Assembly: GCA_041395105.1 (NCBI GenBank)
Contig: JAWLBB010000002.1
Span: 620,001 to 684,000, forward strand
Source: Opitutaceae bacterium
Lineage (GTDB): Bacteria; Verrucomicrobiota; Verrucomicrobiia; Opitutales; Opitutaceae
Length of the DNA: 64,000 nt
Reading direction: 5' to 3'
A program made the translations under genes and the position numbers. The first letter of the stretch is position 1. Every line of letters starts with the position of its first letter. A model generated the notes under the pieces. It did not search any database, had not been told where the DNA came from, and saw only the letters and a list, made by a program, of their open reading frames with translations. This document shows positions 52,426-60,398 of the stretch, piece after piece.

Positions 52426-53298
52426 TCAATTCAGAAAGGCTCGCGCATCCGCCCACTTGGCCGATACTGTTTCCATCGTCTCGGCTATCGCCTCCCGGTC
52501 CAGCTCGACAAACTCCAGCTGCTCGGGATGGGGGTTCCATTCCTGATGGACCGCCGCCTGCTCATCTCCAGCCGGAGGCGCTTCCGCCACCGCCCGGATG
52601 GCAAGGGTGAGCTCGCAGGCAAGATTCAGGGCGTAGGCCGTCTTCTGCCGGTCCAGACACAACATCGGCGAAAAGCGGTGGCTGATCGGTTCTGTGATCG
52701 ACTCGGGGAAGCCCCACCGGCGCAGCAGCGCCGCCCCGATTTCGCCGTGATCCATTCCGATCAAGGCAATTTCCCGCCTTGATGGATTCGTCGTCCGGGA
52801 AAAATCGGGAAGCGGCTCTCCCTCTTTGCGGTTCCTTTCCAGGAAATCGTTGACGGCCACCATTCCGATCCCGTGCAGCAAGCCGATCGAATACCCGTCA
52901 TTGACATCTTCGCCGATCCGACGGCTGAGCTCCTCCATGGCAAACGCACAGACCACCGCGTCATCCCAGAGTGCGCCGGGCTTCAGACCATAGACCAGAA
53001 GCGGCCGGTTCATGAAGGTTGAGTACGACGAATGCGCCACCACCCGGAAGGTTTCCTGGTAACCGATCAATCCAATGGCCTCATCAATCGCAGTGACTTC
53101 CCTGCCGCGGGAAAAGAAGGCGCTGTTGCTCAATCTGAGGACTTTGGAGGCCAGGCCCGAATCAAGCTTGATCAGATCCACCAGATCACCCGTGTCGGTG
53201 TTCAGGTTGCCCAGCAGGGTCTGCAGACGGGGAAGGACCTGAGGGGCAACCGGAAGGGCCCTGAGATCCTTCAGAATCTGTTCGATCTCAATCGTCAC
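52426..53298 (-). CDS. HDOD domain protein (second paralogue)
   Basis: A 290-residue HDOD protein clearly related to the one at 46950: ALPVAPQVLPRLQTLL, KLDSGLASKVLRLSNSAF, GYQETFRVVAHSS, FMNRPL, GLLHGIGMVAVNDF and MDHGEIGAALLRRWGFP. The start is GTG. It lies 88 bp upstream of the fused transporter gene on the same strand, so two HDOD genes flank the transporter. HDOD proteins link to cyclic-nucleotide or stress signalling in other bacteria. No catalytic or output domain is fused to it. The promoter region is shared with the divergent small gene at 53555. Confidence 0.85.
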   Translation of the reverse strand: MTIEIEQILKDLRALPVAPQVLPRLQTLLGNLNTDTGDLVDLIKLDSGLASKVLRLSNSAFFSRGREVTAIDEAIGLIGYQETFRVVAHSSYSTFMNRPLLVYGLKPGALWDDAVVCAFAMEELSRRIGEDVNDGYSIGLLHGIGMVAVNDFLERNRKEGEPLPDFSRTTNPSRREIALIGMDHGEIGAALLRRWGFPESITEPISHRFSPMLCLDRQKTAYALNLACELTLAIRAVAEAPPAGDEQAAVHQEWNPHPEQLEFVELDREAIAETMETVSAKWADARAFLN

Positions 53299-53554
53299 GA
53301 CTCAGGAAAGCGGCGCCGGCTCATCACAGGCGCCAGCGGCGCCCGACTCAATGGACACGGTCTCTGGAAAAAGCGGAACATCAAAGACATGAATTACGGC
53401 CTGATCGACCACCGGCTTGAGCGAATTGAGGGGTCAGAAAGAACCGGACCGCTAATTGCCGGCTTGCGATACTGCGGCCATTCTGATACCTTCCAAATTA
53501 CAGGCACAGGCTGAACATCCCTTGGGGTCCGCGTGCCGAAGTGAGGAGGTTGCC

Positions 53555-53791
53555 ATGCGTACTATTAAGATACACCTCGAACCCGAAGCCTACGAACCGG
53601 TGATCCGTCTGGCCCATCAGTTCCACGTCCGCCCGGAGGACATCGTATTGGCCGGTCTGAACCGGATCATGAAAGACACTGAGATGGATCGAGTCCGCGA
53701 GGAAGTCGCCGACGTCATCTCTTGCCGGAAACACTCCCTGCCCTGCTGGGCCGATCACGCCCACGAAATCCACGCCTACGAAAGCATGTGA
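53555..53791 (+). CDS. Small ribbon-helix-helix-like protein
   Basis: A 78-residue protein whose ATG at 53555 has a strong ribosome site (GAGGAGG, 5 bp upstream), which decides the start although the frame is open further back. Residues 1-45 (TIKIHLEPEAYEPVIRLA, then HVRPEDIVLAGLNRIM) fit a beta-strand followed by two helices, the MetJ/Arc ribbon-helix-helix pattern. The C-terminal 30 residues are rich in His, Cys and acidic residues (ISCRKHSLPCWADHAHEIHAY), so metal binding is possible. No toxin gene is adjacent. A weak TTGCGA-17-TACCTT promoter lies at 53464-53492. Family and role are not recognised. Confidence 0.65.
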   Translation: MRTIKIHLEPEAYEPVIRLAHQFHVRPEDIVLAGLNRIMKDTEMDRVREEVADVISCRKHSLPCWADHAHEIHAYESM

Positions 53792-53797
53792 CCCGGG

Positions 53798-55015
53798 TCA
53801 GTGCTTTTCGAGCGAGACGCCGTTGCGCCGGAGGAAATCGGTGACCACGTCGCTGGTCAGGGCAAAGCCCAGGCCTTCGCCGTAATAGCGCATCGCCACC
53901 ACGCCGACGACTTCGCCGGTCTTCAGGCTGACGACGGGACCGCCGCTGCTGCCCTGGTTGATGGCGGCATCGGTCTGCAGGAAGGAATACCCGTCCATCA
54001 TGCGGTAGGAACTGACGATCCCTCGGGAAACGGAGTAGTCCAGTTCACTCTTGACCGGCGAACCCACGACCAGGACCTCGTCGCCCACCGCTGCGGCATC
54101 CCGCTCGGGCGCCACCTTCAGGAAGGGCGACTCCTTCTCTGAAATCTGCAGGAGGGCCAGATCCGCCCATTCATCCGAGGCAATGATTTCCGCCGGGTAA
54201 TTCCTGGCATCGCAGACAACCGTTATGCTCCCCGAATTCCCGATGACATGATGGTTCGTCAGAACCAACCCGCTGCCGTTCACGAAAAACCCCGAGCCGT
54301 GGGACAACTCGTCGACCACGGGCGGCTCCCCTTCCCCCGCCGCTCGCGTCGTGATCACCCGGACCGTGACCACCGAGCGCATGATGGCTTCAAACTCCGG
54401 TCGGCGGCGGGCCGGCACGCTCGAGGTCGCTCGCTCCAGTCCTTCAGGGACACCATCCCAGACCAGTCCGACAAAGCGCCGATCATTGACCAGAGCCGAA
54501 GCAGCATCGAGAAAGGCCTCCCGGTAGGCGTTCTCCAGGGCGGTCTGATCATTGACCACCCCCGAACGGTCCGATCCCTCTCCAATCCAGGTGCCGACGA
54601 CCAAATCCGCGCCCGTCTCCAGGCGCACCTCCACTTCGGCCCGATAGACGGCCCAGACCCGTTGAACCTCGGCCCGGCCCTTGATCTTGAGGACAAACTG
54701 CGGATCCTCGACGTCTCCCCGGACGGCCACCTGCGAGAAGACTTTCGAAAACACCCCGATTGCCGCCCGGGTCAGTGCCGCCCCATCCTCCAGGGTGACC
54801 ACGGGGTATTTCTCGCCGACGACGATCCGACGATCCGCGACTCCCAGCGGAAGCAGGACCTCGGCTCGACCCTTGAGCGGCAGGTTCAGTGCGGGCTCCG
54901 GCTCAAAATGCCGATCCGCCAGGTCGATCGGCGCCGCCGCGCATCCACCCAGAAGCCAGGCAAGCAGACTGACCAGAACCCAGTTAGGCGGGTCTCTGCC
55001 CTTCAACAGGAACAT
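53798..55015 (-). CDS. Lipoprotein trypsin-like (HtrA-type) serine protease
   Basis: A 405-residue envelope protein. The signal peptide ends in LLGGC (lipidated Cys25). Residues about 35-190 form a beta-rich lipoprotein-like domain of unknown function. The S1C protease domain at about 210-395 has the triad His in LVLTNHHVIGN, Asp in EWADLALLQI and Ser357 in INQGSSGGPV. There is no PDZ domain, unlike DegP/DegS. It probably acts in periplasmic quality control or processing. It starts 45 bp after the coiled-coil gene on the same strand, so the two may be cotranscribed, and runs convergent to the small gene at 53555. Confidence 0.87.
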   Translation of the reverse strand: MFLLKGRDPPNWVLVSLLAWLLGGCAAAPIDLADRHFEPEPALNLPLKGRAEVLLPLGVADRRIVVGEKYPVVTLEDGAALTRAAIGVFSKVFSQVAVRGDVEDPQFVLKIKGRAEVQRVWAVYRAEVEVRLETGADLVVGTWIGEGSDRSGVVNDQTALENAYREAFLDAASALVNDRRFVGLVWDGVPEGLERATSSVPARRRPEFEAIMRSVVTVRVITTRAAGEGEPPVVDELSHGSGFFVNGSGLVLTNHHVIGNSGSITVVCDARNYPAEIIASDEWADLALLQISEKESPFLKVAPERDAAAVGDEVLVVGSPVKSELDYSVSRGIVSSYRMMDGYSFLQTDAAINQGSSGGPVVSLKTGEVVGVVAMRYYGEGLGFALTSDVVTDFLRRNGVSLEKH

Positions 55016-55060
55016 GACACTGTCAACGGCCCGGACAGGCCCCTGGAATTGGGTTGAGGT

Positions 55061-55678
55061 TCATTTGATCCGCGTGACCGGGACGTGGGCACCCGATTCC
55101 GTGTATATCAGACGGTACTGATCGTAGCTGACTTTCTCAATGACCACCACTGCCTCGTCATCCGGCGATGCCGTGTAGACCGCATCGCCTTTCTGTATCC
55201 AGACCTGACCATTGTCGAGGGCGAACCGGGTACGCCCCGACCATCCGCGGAAGCGACCGTCGATCGTGGCGACAAATCGCTTCTCCGCAGCCTGACGCGC
55301 CTCCACTTCCCTGACCGCTTCGACTTTGGCCTCCTCCTTCACCTGGTCGATCTGGGCGGCCATTTCAACCGCCGTCTGCCGTGATGCCTCCTCGCGGGCC
55401 GCCGCCACCTGGATCTCCAGCTCCCGGGTCGCCGCTTCCGCCGCCACCAACCGGGCGGCTTCAATCTCACGATCCCGGTCGGCAGCCGCCTGATCCAGAC
55501 GATCCTGTTGGTACAGGTCCACCAGGCGATCCAATTCCTTCCGCTCCTCGACGGTCAGACGATCCAGACCAGCCGATCTCATGAGTTCTGCGCTGAGCGA
55601 ATCCGAGAATCGTTCCGCCTGAAGCGGTGAAACTCCAACCAGACCGGCAACAAAGAGAATCCATCCCAAGCGTTTCAT
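55061..55678 (-). CDS. Exported coiled-coil protein of unknown function
   Basis: A 205-residue protein with a signal peptide (MKRLGWILFVAGLVGVSPLQA). Residues about 35-135 are strongly charged and Ala/Glu/Arg-rich with heptad-like spacing (AAADRDREIEAARLVAAEAA), so a long coiled coil is expected. The C-terminal 65 residues look like a small beta domain (DGRFRGWSGRTRFALDNGQ, then VWIQKGDAVYTA and VVVIEKVSYDQYRLIY). I do not recognise a family. The ATG at 55678 is chosen because it starts the signal peptide. It precedes the lipoprotein protease by 45 bp. It is divergent from fumarase, with 250 bp between. Confidence 0.7.
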   Translation of the reverse strand: MKRLGWILFVAGLVGVSPLQAERFSDSLSAELMRSAGLDRLTVEERKELDRLVDLYQQDRLDQAAADRDREIEAARLVAAEAATRELEIQVAAAREEASRQTAVEMAAQIDQVKEEAKVEAVREVEARQAAEKRFVATIDGRFRGWSGRTRFALDNGQVWIQKGDAVYTASPDDEAVVVIEKVSYDQYRLIYTESGAHVPVTRIK

Positions 55679-55928
55679 GTCTTCAGGATTGCCGATTTTC
55701 AGCCCGATCGGAAGCCGGAAAAGATCAACCCGGGTCAACCGGGCACCGGGGACGCAGCAAATCGGGTTTCGATCCATCCAAATCCTTGCAGGCTCCCCGG
55801 GCATCCGCTTCTCTTGAGACGATCAAGATCCGTGAGCCGGCACCCCTCACTCCTGCCCGGGGGCGAGCGCCACTCCCTCCCATCAGTCTATCGACGCATC
55901 AACCTGGCTTCAAGAAGCACGCATTATC

Positions 55929-57545
55929 ATGGCCAATCCTCCCTTTGTTTATCAGAAACCGCTCCCCATCGGCCCCGATGAAACCGAGTACCGGTTGATC
56001 ACCTCTGACCATGTCAGCGTCGGCACCTTTGATGGCCGGGAAGTGCTCAAGGTGGAACCCGAGGCTCTGACCCGGTTGACCCGCGAGGCTTTCCGCGATG
56101 TCTCCTTTCTCCTCCGCTCGACCCATCTTCAGCAGGTCGCCGCCATCCTCGACGATCCCGAGGCCCGCGAAAACGACCGTTTCGTCGCCCTCACCCTGCT
56201 CCGCAACGCCCGGATCGCATCAGAAGGCGTTCTCCCTTTCTGTCAGGACACGGGAACCGCCACCATCGTGGCCAAGAAGGGTCAACAGGTCTGGACCGGC
56301 GCCAATGACGAGGAATTCATTTCCAAGGGCGTCTACGAAACCTACACCCGGGAGAATCTCCGCTACTCCCAGACCGCCCCCCTCACCATGTATGAGGAGG
56401 TCAATACGCGGACCAACCTGCCGGCCCAGATCGACATCTACGCGACGGAAGGCGAAAGCTACGAGTTTCTCTTCGTGGCCAAGGGGGGTGGCTCCGCCAA
56501 CAAGACATTCCTTTACCAGGAAACGAAGGCACTGCTCAACCCGGCCAGCCTCGAGAAGTTCATGATCGAGAAGATGAAGTCACTCGGCACTGCCGGCTGC
56601 CCACCCTACCACCTGGTCTTCGTTATCGGCGGCACCTCGGCCGAGACCTGCCTCAAGACGGTCAAACTGGCCTCGGCCAAGTACCTCGATACCCTGCCCA
56701 CCACCGGAAACGAGCATGGTCGGGCCTTCCGGGACATCGAACTTGAAAAACGCATCCTCACCCGGGCCCGTGAAACCGGCATCGGCGCCCAGTTCGGCGG
56801 AATGCATTTCGCCCTCGATGTCCGCATCATCCGACTCCCCCGCCACGGAGCGTCCTGCCCGGTCGGCATCGGGGTTTCCTGCTCGGCCGACCGCAATATC
56901 AAGGCCAGAATCAACCGCGACGGCCTCTGGGTGGAGAAACTCGAGCACGATCCCGGGCGCTTCATTCCCGAGCGTTACCGCACGGCCAGCGCAGGCGACG
57001 CGGTCGCGATCGACCTCAACCAACCCATGTCGGAGATCCTGGTGACGCTCTCCAAATACCCGGTCAAGACCCGCCTCTCCCTGACCGGACCCATGGTCGT
57101 GGCACGGGACATCGCCCACGCCAAGATCAAGGAACGCCTTGACCGTGGTGAGGGCATGCCGGACTACCTGAAGAACCACCCGGTCTATTACGCCGGTCCG
57201 GCCAAGACGCCAACCGGGAAACCTTCGGGATCCTTCGGCCCCACTACGGCCGGGCGGATGGATTCCTACGTCAATCTCTTCCAGGAAAACGGCGGCTCCA
57301 TGATCATGCTGGCCAAGGGAAACCGCAGTCCCCAGGTCACCGAAGCCTGCAAGACGCACGGAGGCTTTTACCTGGGCTCCATCGGCGGTCCCGCCGCCAT
57401 CCTCGCCCAGGATAATATCCGCAAGGTCGAGGTCCTCGAATACCCGGAACTGGGCATGGAGGCGGTCTGGAGGATCGAGGTCGAAAACTTCCCGGCTTTC
57501 ATTCTCGTCGACGACAAGGGCAACGATTTCTTCCAGATGCTCTAG
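55929..57545 (+). CDS. Class I fumarate hydratase (4Fe-4S)
   Basis: Interconverts fumarate and malate in the TCA cycle. The 538-residue protein has both fumarase domains in one chain. The three cluster cysteines are at exactly the E. coli FumA positions: Cys105 (PFCQDTGTA), Cys224 (TAGCPPYH) and Cys318 (GVSCSADRN). The C-terminal domain has LTGPMVVARDIAHAK, GSFGPTTAGRMDSYV and GGSMIMLAKGN. The enzyme is oxygen-sensitive and needs the Suf system. A degenerate hexamer tract begins 4 bp after its stop. Which of the fumA/fumB-type names applies cannot be decided. Confidence 0.94.
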   Translation: MANPPFVYQKPLPIGPDETEYRLITSDHVSVGTFDGREVLKVEPEALTRLTREAFRDVSFLLRSTHLQQVAAILDDPEARENDRFVALTLLRNARIASEGVLPFCQDTGTATIVAKKGQQVWTGANDEEFISKGVYETYTRENLRYSQTAPLTMYEEVNTRTNLPAQIDIYATEGESYEFLFVAKGGGSANKTFLYQETKALLNPASLEKFMIEKMKSLGTAGCPPYHLVFVIGGTSAETCLKTVKLASAKYLDTLPTTGNEHGRAFRDIELEKRILTRARETGIGAQFGGMHFALDVRIIRLPRHGASCPVGIGVSCSADRNIKARINRDGLWVEKLEHDPGRFIPERYRTASAGDAVAIDLNQPMSEILVTLSKYPVKTRLSLTGPMVVARDIAHAKIKERLDRGEGMPDYLKNHPVYYAGPAKTPTGKPSGSFGPTTAGRMDSYVNLFQENGGSMIMLAKGNRSPQVTEACKTHGGFYLGSIGGPAAILAQDNIRKVEVLEYPELGMEAVWRIEVENFPAFILVDDKGNDFFQML

Positions 57546-57548
57546 TCA

Positions 57549-57620
57549 TCGGAATCGATAGCGATACCGGGATCGGAATCGGGATCGAAATCGATAGCAA
57601 TATCGATACCGGTTCCGGTC
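57549..57620. repeat. Degenerate hexanucleotide tract
   Basis: Twelve consecutive 6-bp units, mostly of the forms TCGATA, TCGGAA, TCGGGA and CCGGTT, starting 3 bp after the fumarase stop. The tract is 72 bp long and changes its third to sixth bases stepwise. It lies wholly in the 165 bp before the carbamoyltransferase start. Confidence 0.8.
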
Positions 57621-57710
57621 TTCGAGCCGTCCGAGCTTCGCCCCCTTCGCCGCCCCACCCATTTCTGCCTTCTCAGCCGTGGTTTCTTTCGTCTTACTGC
57701 GGCCGGCACC

Positions 57711-59555
57711 ATGCCCACCACCTCCCGCACCATTCTGGGCCTTTCCGGCTATTACCACGACAGTGCCGCCGCCCTCATCGCCGACGGCCGGATCGTGGCC
57801 GCCGCCCAGGAGGAAAGGTTCACCCGGAAAAAACATGACCCCGGTTTCCCCAGACACGCAGTCGCCTACTGCCTCCGTGAAGCCGGCCTGACCATCGGGG
57901 AAATCGACTACGTCGCCTTCTACGAAAAACCCCTCCGCAAGTTCGATCGATTGCTCGAGACCTACCTTGCCTTTGCCCCGGTCGGCTTCCGATCATTCCG
58001 GGCCGCCATGCCGGAATGGTTGAAGACCAAGCTGCACCTGCCGCGCGAGATCCGCAAAGCGCTCGGCGCTTCCGGAAAGCGCGGGCTCCTGTTCTGCGGT
58101 CATCATGAATCCCATGCGGCCAGCGCCTTCTTTCCCAGCCCCTTCGGCGAGGCGGCCATCCTCACCCTCGACGGCGTGGGCGAATGGGACACCGCCACCA
58201 TTGGAATCGGCCGGGGCAACGATATTGAGCTCCTCCAGACCCTGCCCTTCCCCGCTTCGCCCGGATTGCTCTACAGTGCCTTCACCTACCAATGCGGTTT
58301 CCGGGTCAATTCCGGCGAATACAAACTGATGGGCCTCGCTCCGTATGGAGAACCTCGATACGAGAAGACGATCCGGGACCACCTGATCGACCTGCGTGAA
58401 GACGGATCCTTCGCCCTGGATCTTCAATACTTCAATTACTGCCAGGGACTGACCATGACCAACCGTCGCTTCGACCGGCTGTTCGACGGCCCGCCCCGGC
58501 AACCGGAATCTCCGATCACCCAGCGGGAAGCCGACCTGGCCGCCTCCGTCCAGGTCGTCATCGAGGACGTCGTCCTGCGCATGGCCCGGACCGCCCGTAA
58601 CCTGACCGGCCAGAGGAATCTCTGCCTGGCCGGCGGGGTCGCCCTCAACTGCGTGGCCAATGGCAAGCTTCTCCGCTCGGGTCGCTTCGACGACATCTGG
58701 ATCCAACCCGCCGCCGGTGACGCCGGCGGCGCCCTCGGCGCGGCGCTCCTCATTCACTTCCGCGTGCTCCGGAACGAACGGACGCAGCCAGCCGGCGACA
58801 CCATGCGAGGGTCATTGCTCGGCCCATCTTTCAATGGAGCCGAGATCCAGTCCGCCATCGACAACCTGGGCGCACGGGGCACCCGAATGGATGAAAGCAA
58901 GGTGCTTGAACAGACCGTCGACGCCCTAGAGGCCGGCCAGGTCGTCGGATGGTTCCAGGGCCGCATGGAGTTCGGCCCCCGGGCTCTCGGGGCCCGCAGC
59001 ATCCTCGGCGACCCTCGAAACCCGCAGATGCAAAGGAAGATGAATCTCCAGATCAAGTTCCGCGAATCCTTCCGTCCGTTCGCCCCGGCCGTCCTCGCCG
59101 ACAAGGCCGCCGCCTGGTTCGACCTCGATCCGCCTTCGCCCTACATGCTTCTTGTCGCCGGCGTCTCCGCCCGGCACCGGGTCATTCATGCCGGAGCGCC
59201 TCCGGCCGAAGGCGGCTTTCTCGAACGCCTCGCCACCCGCCGATCAACCATTCCCGCCGTGACCCACGTTGATGGCTCCGCCCGCATCCAGACCGTCGAC
59301 GGTCAGGCCAACCCGCGCTTTCAACAACTCCTGACTCGATTCGAAGCCCGGACCGGTTGTCCCATCCTGGTGAATACGAGCTTCAATGTCCGGGGCGAAC
59401 CCCCTGTCTGCACGCCGGCCGACGCCATCCGCTGCTTTCTCGCCACCGGGATGGACCTGCTCGTGATCGGCGATCACATCCTCCGGAAGACCGATCAACC
59501 CGAAAACCTCGTGCAGGACCACGTCAGTCACAAGGAGGCCTTCGCCCTCGACTGA
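57711..59555 (+). CDS. Carbamoyltransferase (NodU/CmcH/TobZ family)
   Basis: A 614-residue O-carbamoyltransferase that moves the carbamoyl group from carbamoyl phosphate via carbamoyl-AMP to a hydroxyl group. The N-terminal Kae1-like domain has ILGLSGYYHDSAAALI, AAQEERFTRKKHDPGFP and the metal ligands FCGHHESHAASAFF, then ILTLDGVGEWDTATIG, NSGEYKLMGLAPYGEP and LCLAGGVALNCVANGKLL with QPAAGDAGGALGAAL. The C-terminal domain has EFGPRALGARSILGDPR and VNTSFNVRGEPPVCTPADAI. It is the first gene of a cassette with SxtJ-like, DUF5989 and SGNH genes. The acceptor could be a surface glycan or a secondary metabolite; context does not decide. Confidence 0.92.
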   Translation: MPTTSRTILGLSGYYHDSAAALIADGRIVAAAQEERFTRKKHDPGFPRHAVAYCLREAGLTIGEIDYVAFYEKPLRKFDRLLETYLAFAPVGFRSFRAAMPEWLKTKLHLPREIRKALGASGKRGLLFCGHHESHAASAFFPSPFGEAAILTLDGVGEWDTATIGIGRGNDIELLQTLPFPASPGLLYSAFTYQCGFRVNSGEYKLMGLAPYGEPRYEKTIRDHLIDLREDGSFALDLQYFNYCQGLTMTNRRFDRLFDGPPRQPESPITQREADLAASVQVVIEDVVLRMARTARNLTGQRNLCLAGGVALNCVANGKLLRSGRFDDIWIQPAAGDAGGALGAALLIHFRVLRNERTQPAGDTMRGSLLGPSFNGAEIQSAIDNLGARGTRMDESKVLEQTVDALEAGQVVGWFQGRMEFGPRALGARSILGDPRNPQMQRKMNLQIKFRESFRPFAPAVLADKAAAWFDLDPPSPYMLLVAGVSARHRVIHAGAPPAEGGFLERLATRRSTIPAVTHVDGSARIQTVDGQANPRFQQLLTRFEARTGCPILVNTSFNVRGEPPVCTPADAIRCFLATGMDLLVIGDHILRKTDQPENLVQDHVSHKEAFALD

Positions 59556-59601
59556 AATCATTACGCGCATGAATCACGAGACCCGGAAGCCTCCTGAAGG
59601 T

Positions 59602-59665
59602 GTAGCCACTGCAGTCTCTTGCTGTGTCATCCACGCCGATGCGCCCCAAGAGACTGGGCGACTAC
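59602..59665. repeat. Hairpin element related to the dispersed repeats
   Basis: GTAG...AGTCTCTTG (from 59602) pairs with CAAGAGACT...CTAC (to 59665), a 9-bp inner and a 4-bp outer stem. The opening TGTAGCCAC and the GCTGTGTC in the loop match the elements at 28116 and 34685. It lies in the 180 bp between the carbamoyltransferase and SxtJ-like genes. Confidence 0.6.
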
Positions 59666-59735
59666 AGAAAACCCAGTCTGGAACAGGCTCGATCCTCGTC
59701 AGCTCGGCTTGATTAAGCCTCTCCTCGACTGACCC

Positions 59736-60173
59736 ATGGACATCTTCGACAAACTCGATCGTCACCCGTCGCCACCGGAAATCCACCGTTTCGGCCTGCG
59801 CACCATCGCGTTCGCCCCTCTGGCTGCGCTGGCCTGGTTCGGCATCCTCCGCCTGAGCACCGGGAACTGGCTCTGGCACCTGCCGGCCGTCATCCTGACC
59901 TTCGGCCTGATCATTGGATTGGCCTGTGCGGCCTTCCCCAACCTTGCCCGTCCCCTCCATGTGGGTTGGCACGCTTTGATCGCCGCACTCGACTGGGTCA
60001 TCGTCAGCCTGGCCCTGATTCTGGTCTTTTACCTCGTCTTCACCCCGACGGGACTCCTGCTGCGCCTTGCCGGCCGGCGCCCCCTGATCCATCGGGCGGA
60101 CCCCGGCCGGAAAACCTACTGGCAGCCGGCGGAAAAAGTCGCAGACTTGCGCCGATACCACCGCCAGTTCTGA
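59736..60173 (+). CDS. SxtJ-family small membrane protein
   Basis: A 145-residue protein with three hydrophobic segments (about residues 25-42, 48-67 and 80-107). The pattern FGLRTIAFAPLAALAWFG ... GWHALIAALDWVIVSLALILVFYLVFTPTGLLLRLAGR, read with its normal loops, matches SxtJ proteins first named in saxitoxin gene clusters, where they accompany a carbamoyltransferase. The C-terminal tail is soluble and ends in YWQPAEKVADLRRYHRQF. No catalytic motif is seen, so a scaffold or membrane-anchor role for the carbamoyltransferase is inferred. DUF5989 follows after 16 bp. Confidence 0.8.
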   Translation: MDIFDKLDRHPSPPEIHRFGLRTIAFAPLAALAWFGILRLSTGNWLWHLPAVILTFGLIIGLACAAFPNLARPLHVGWHALIAALDWVIVSLALILVFYLVFTPTGLLLRLAGRRPLIHRADPGRKTYWQPAEKVADLRRYHRQF

Positions 60174-60189
60174 TCGAATTCTCCAAGAA

Positions 60190-60393
60190 ATGTCCCAACC
60201 GGAAAGACGTGAAAGTGACTTCGAGGCGGACGGACCGCCCCGGCGCCGCGGATTGCTGCGGGAACTCGCGGGCTTCCTCCGACACAATCGCAAATACTGG
60301 ATGGCGCCGCTCATTCTTCTTCTGCTCCTCGTCGGCCTGCTCATCCTCGTCGCCGGAAGCAGCATCGCCCCGTTCATCTACCCGTTGTTCTGA
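60190..60393 (+). CDS. DUF5989 small membrane protein
   Basis: A 67-residue protein with a charged N-terminus, LRELAGFLRHNRKYWMAP and one TM segment (LILLLLLVGLLILVAGSS), ending IAPFIYPLF. That is the DUF5989 pattern. Such proteins repeatedly sit beside SxtJ-like and carbamoyltransferase genes. It starts 16 bp after the SxtJ-like gene and ends 5 bp before the SGNH gene, so all three are cotranscribed. Function unknown. Confidence 0.82.
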   Translation: MSQPERRESDFEADGPPRRRGLLRELAGFLRHNRKYWMAPLILLLLLVGLLILVAGSSIAPFIYPLF

Positions 60394-60398
60394 CCCCG

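Noticed and set aside
57542..57857. Minus-strand frames with alternating Asp/Arg repeats
   Set aside because: They are the translation of the hexamer tract plus antisense of the carbamoyltransferase start; no start signal or homology.
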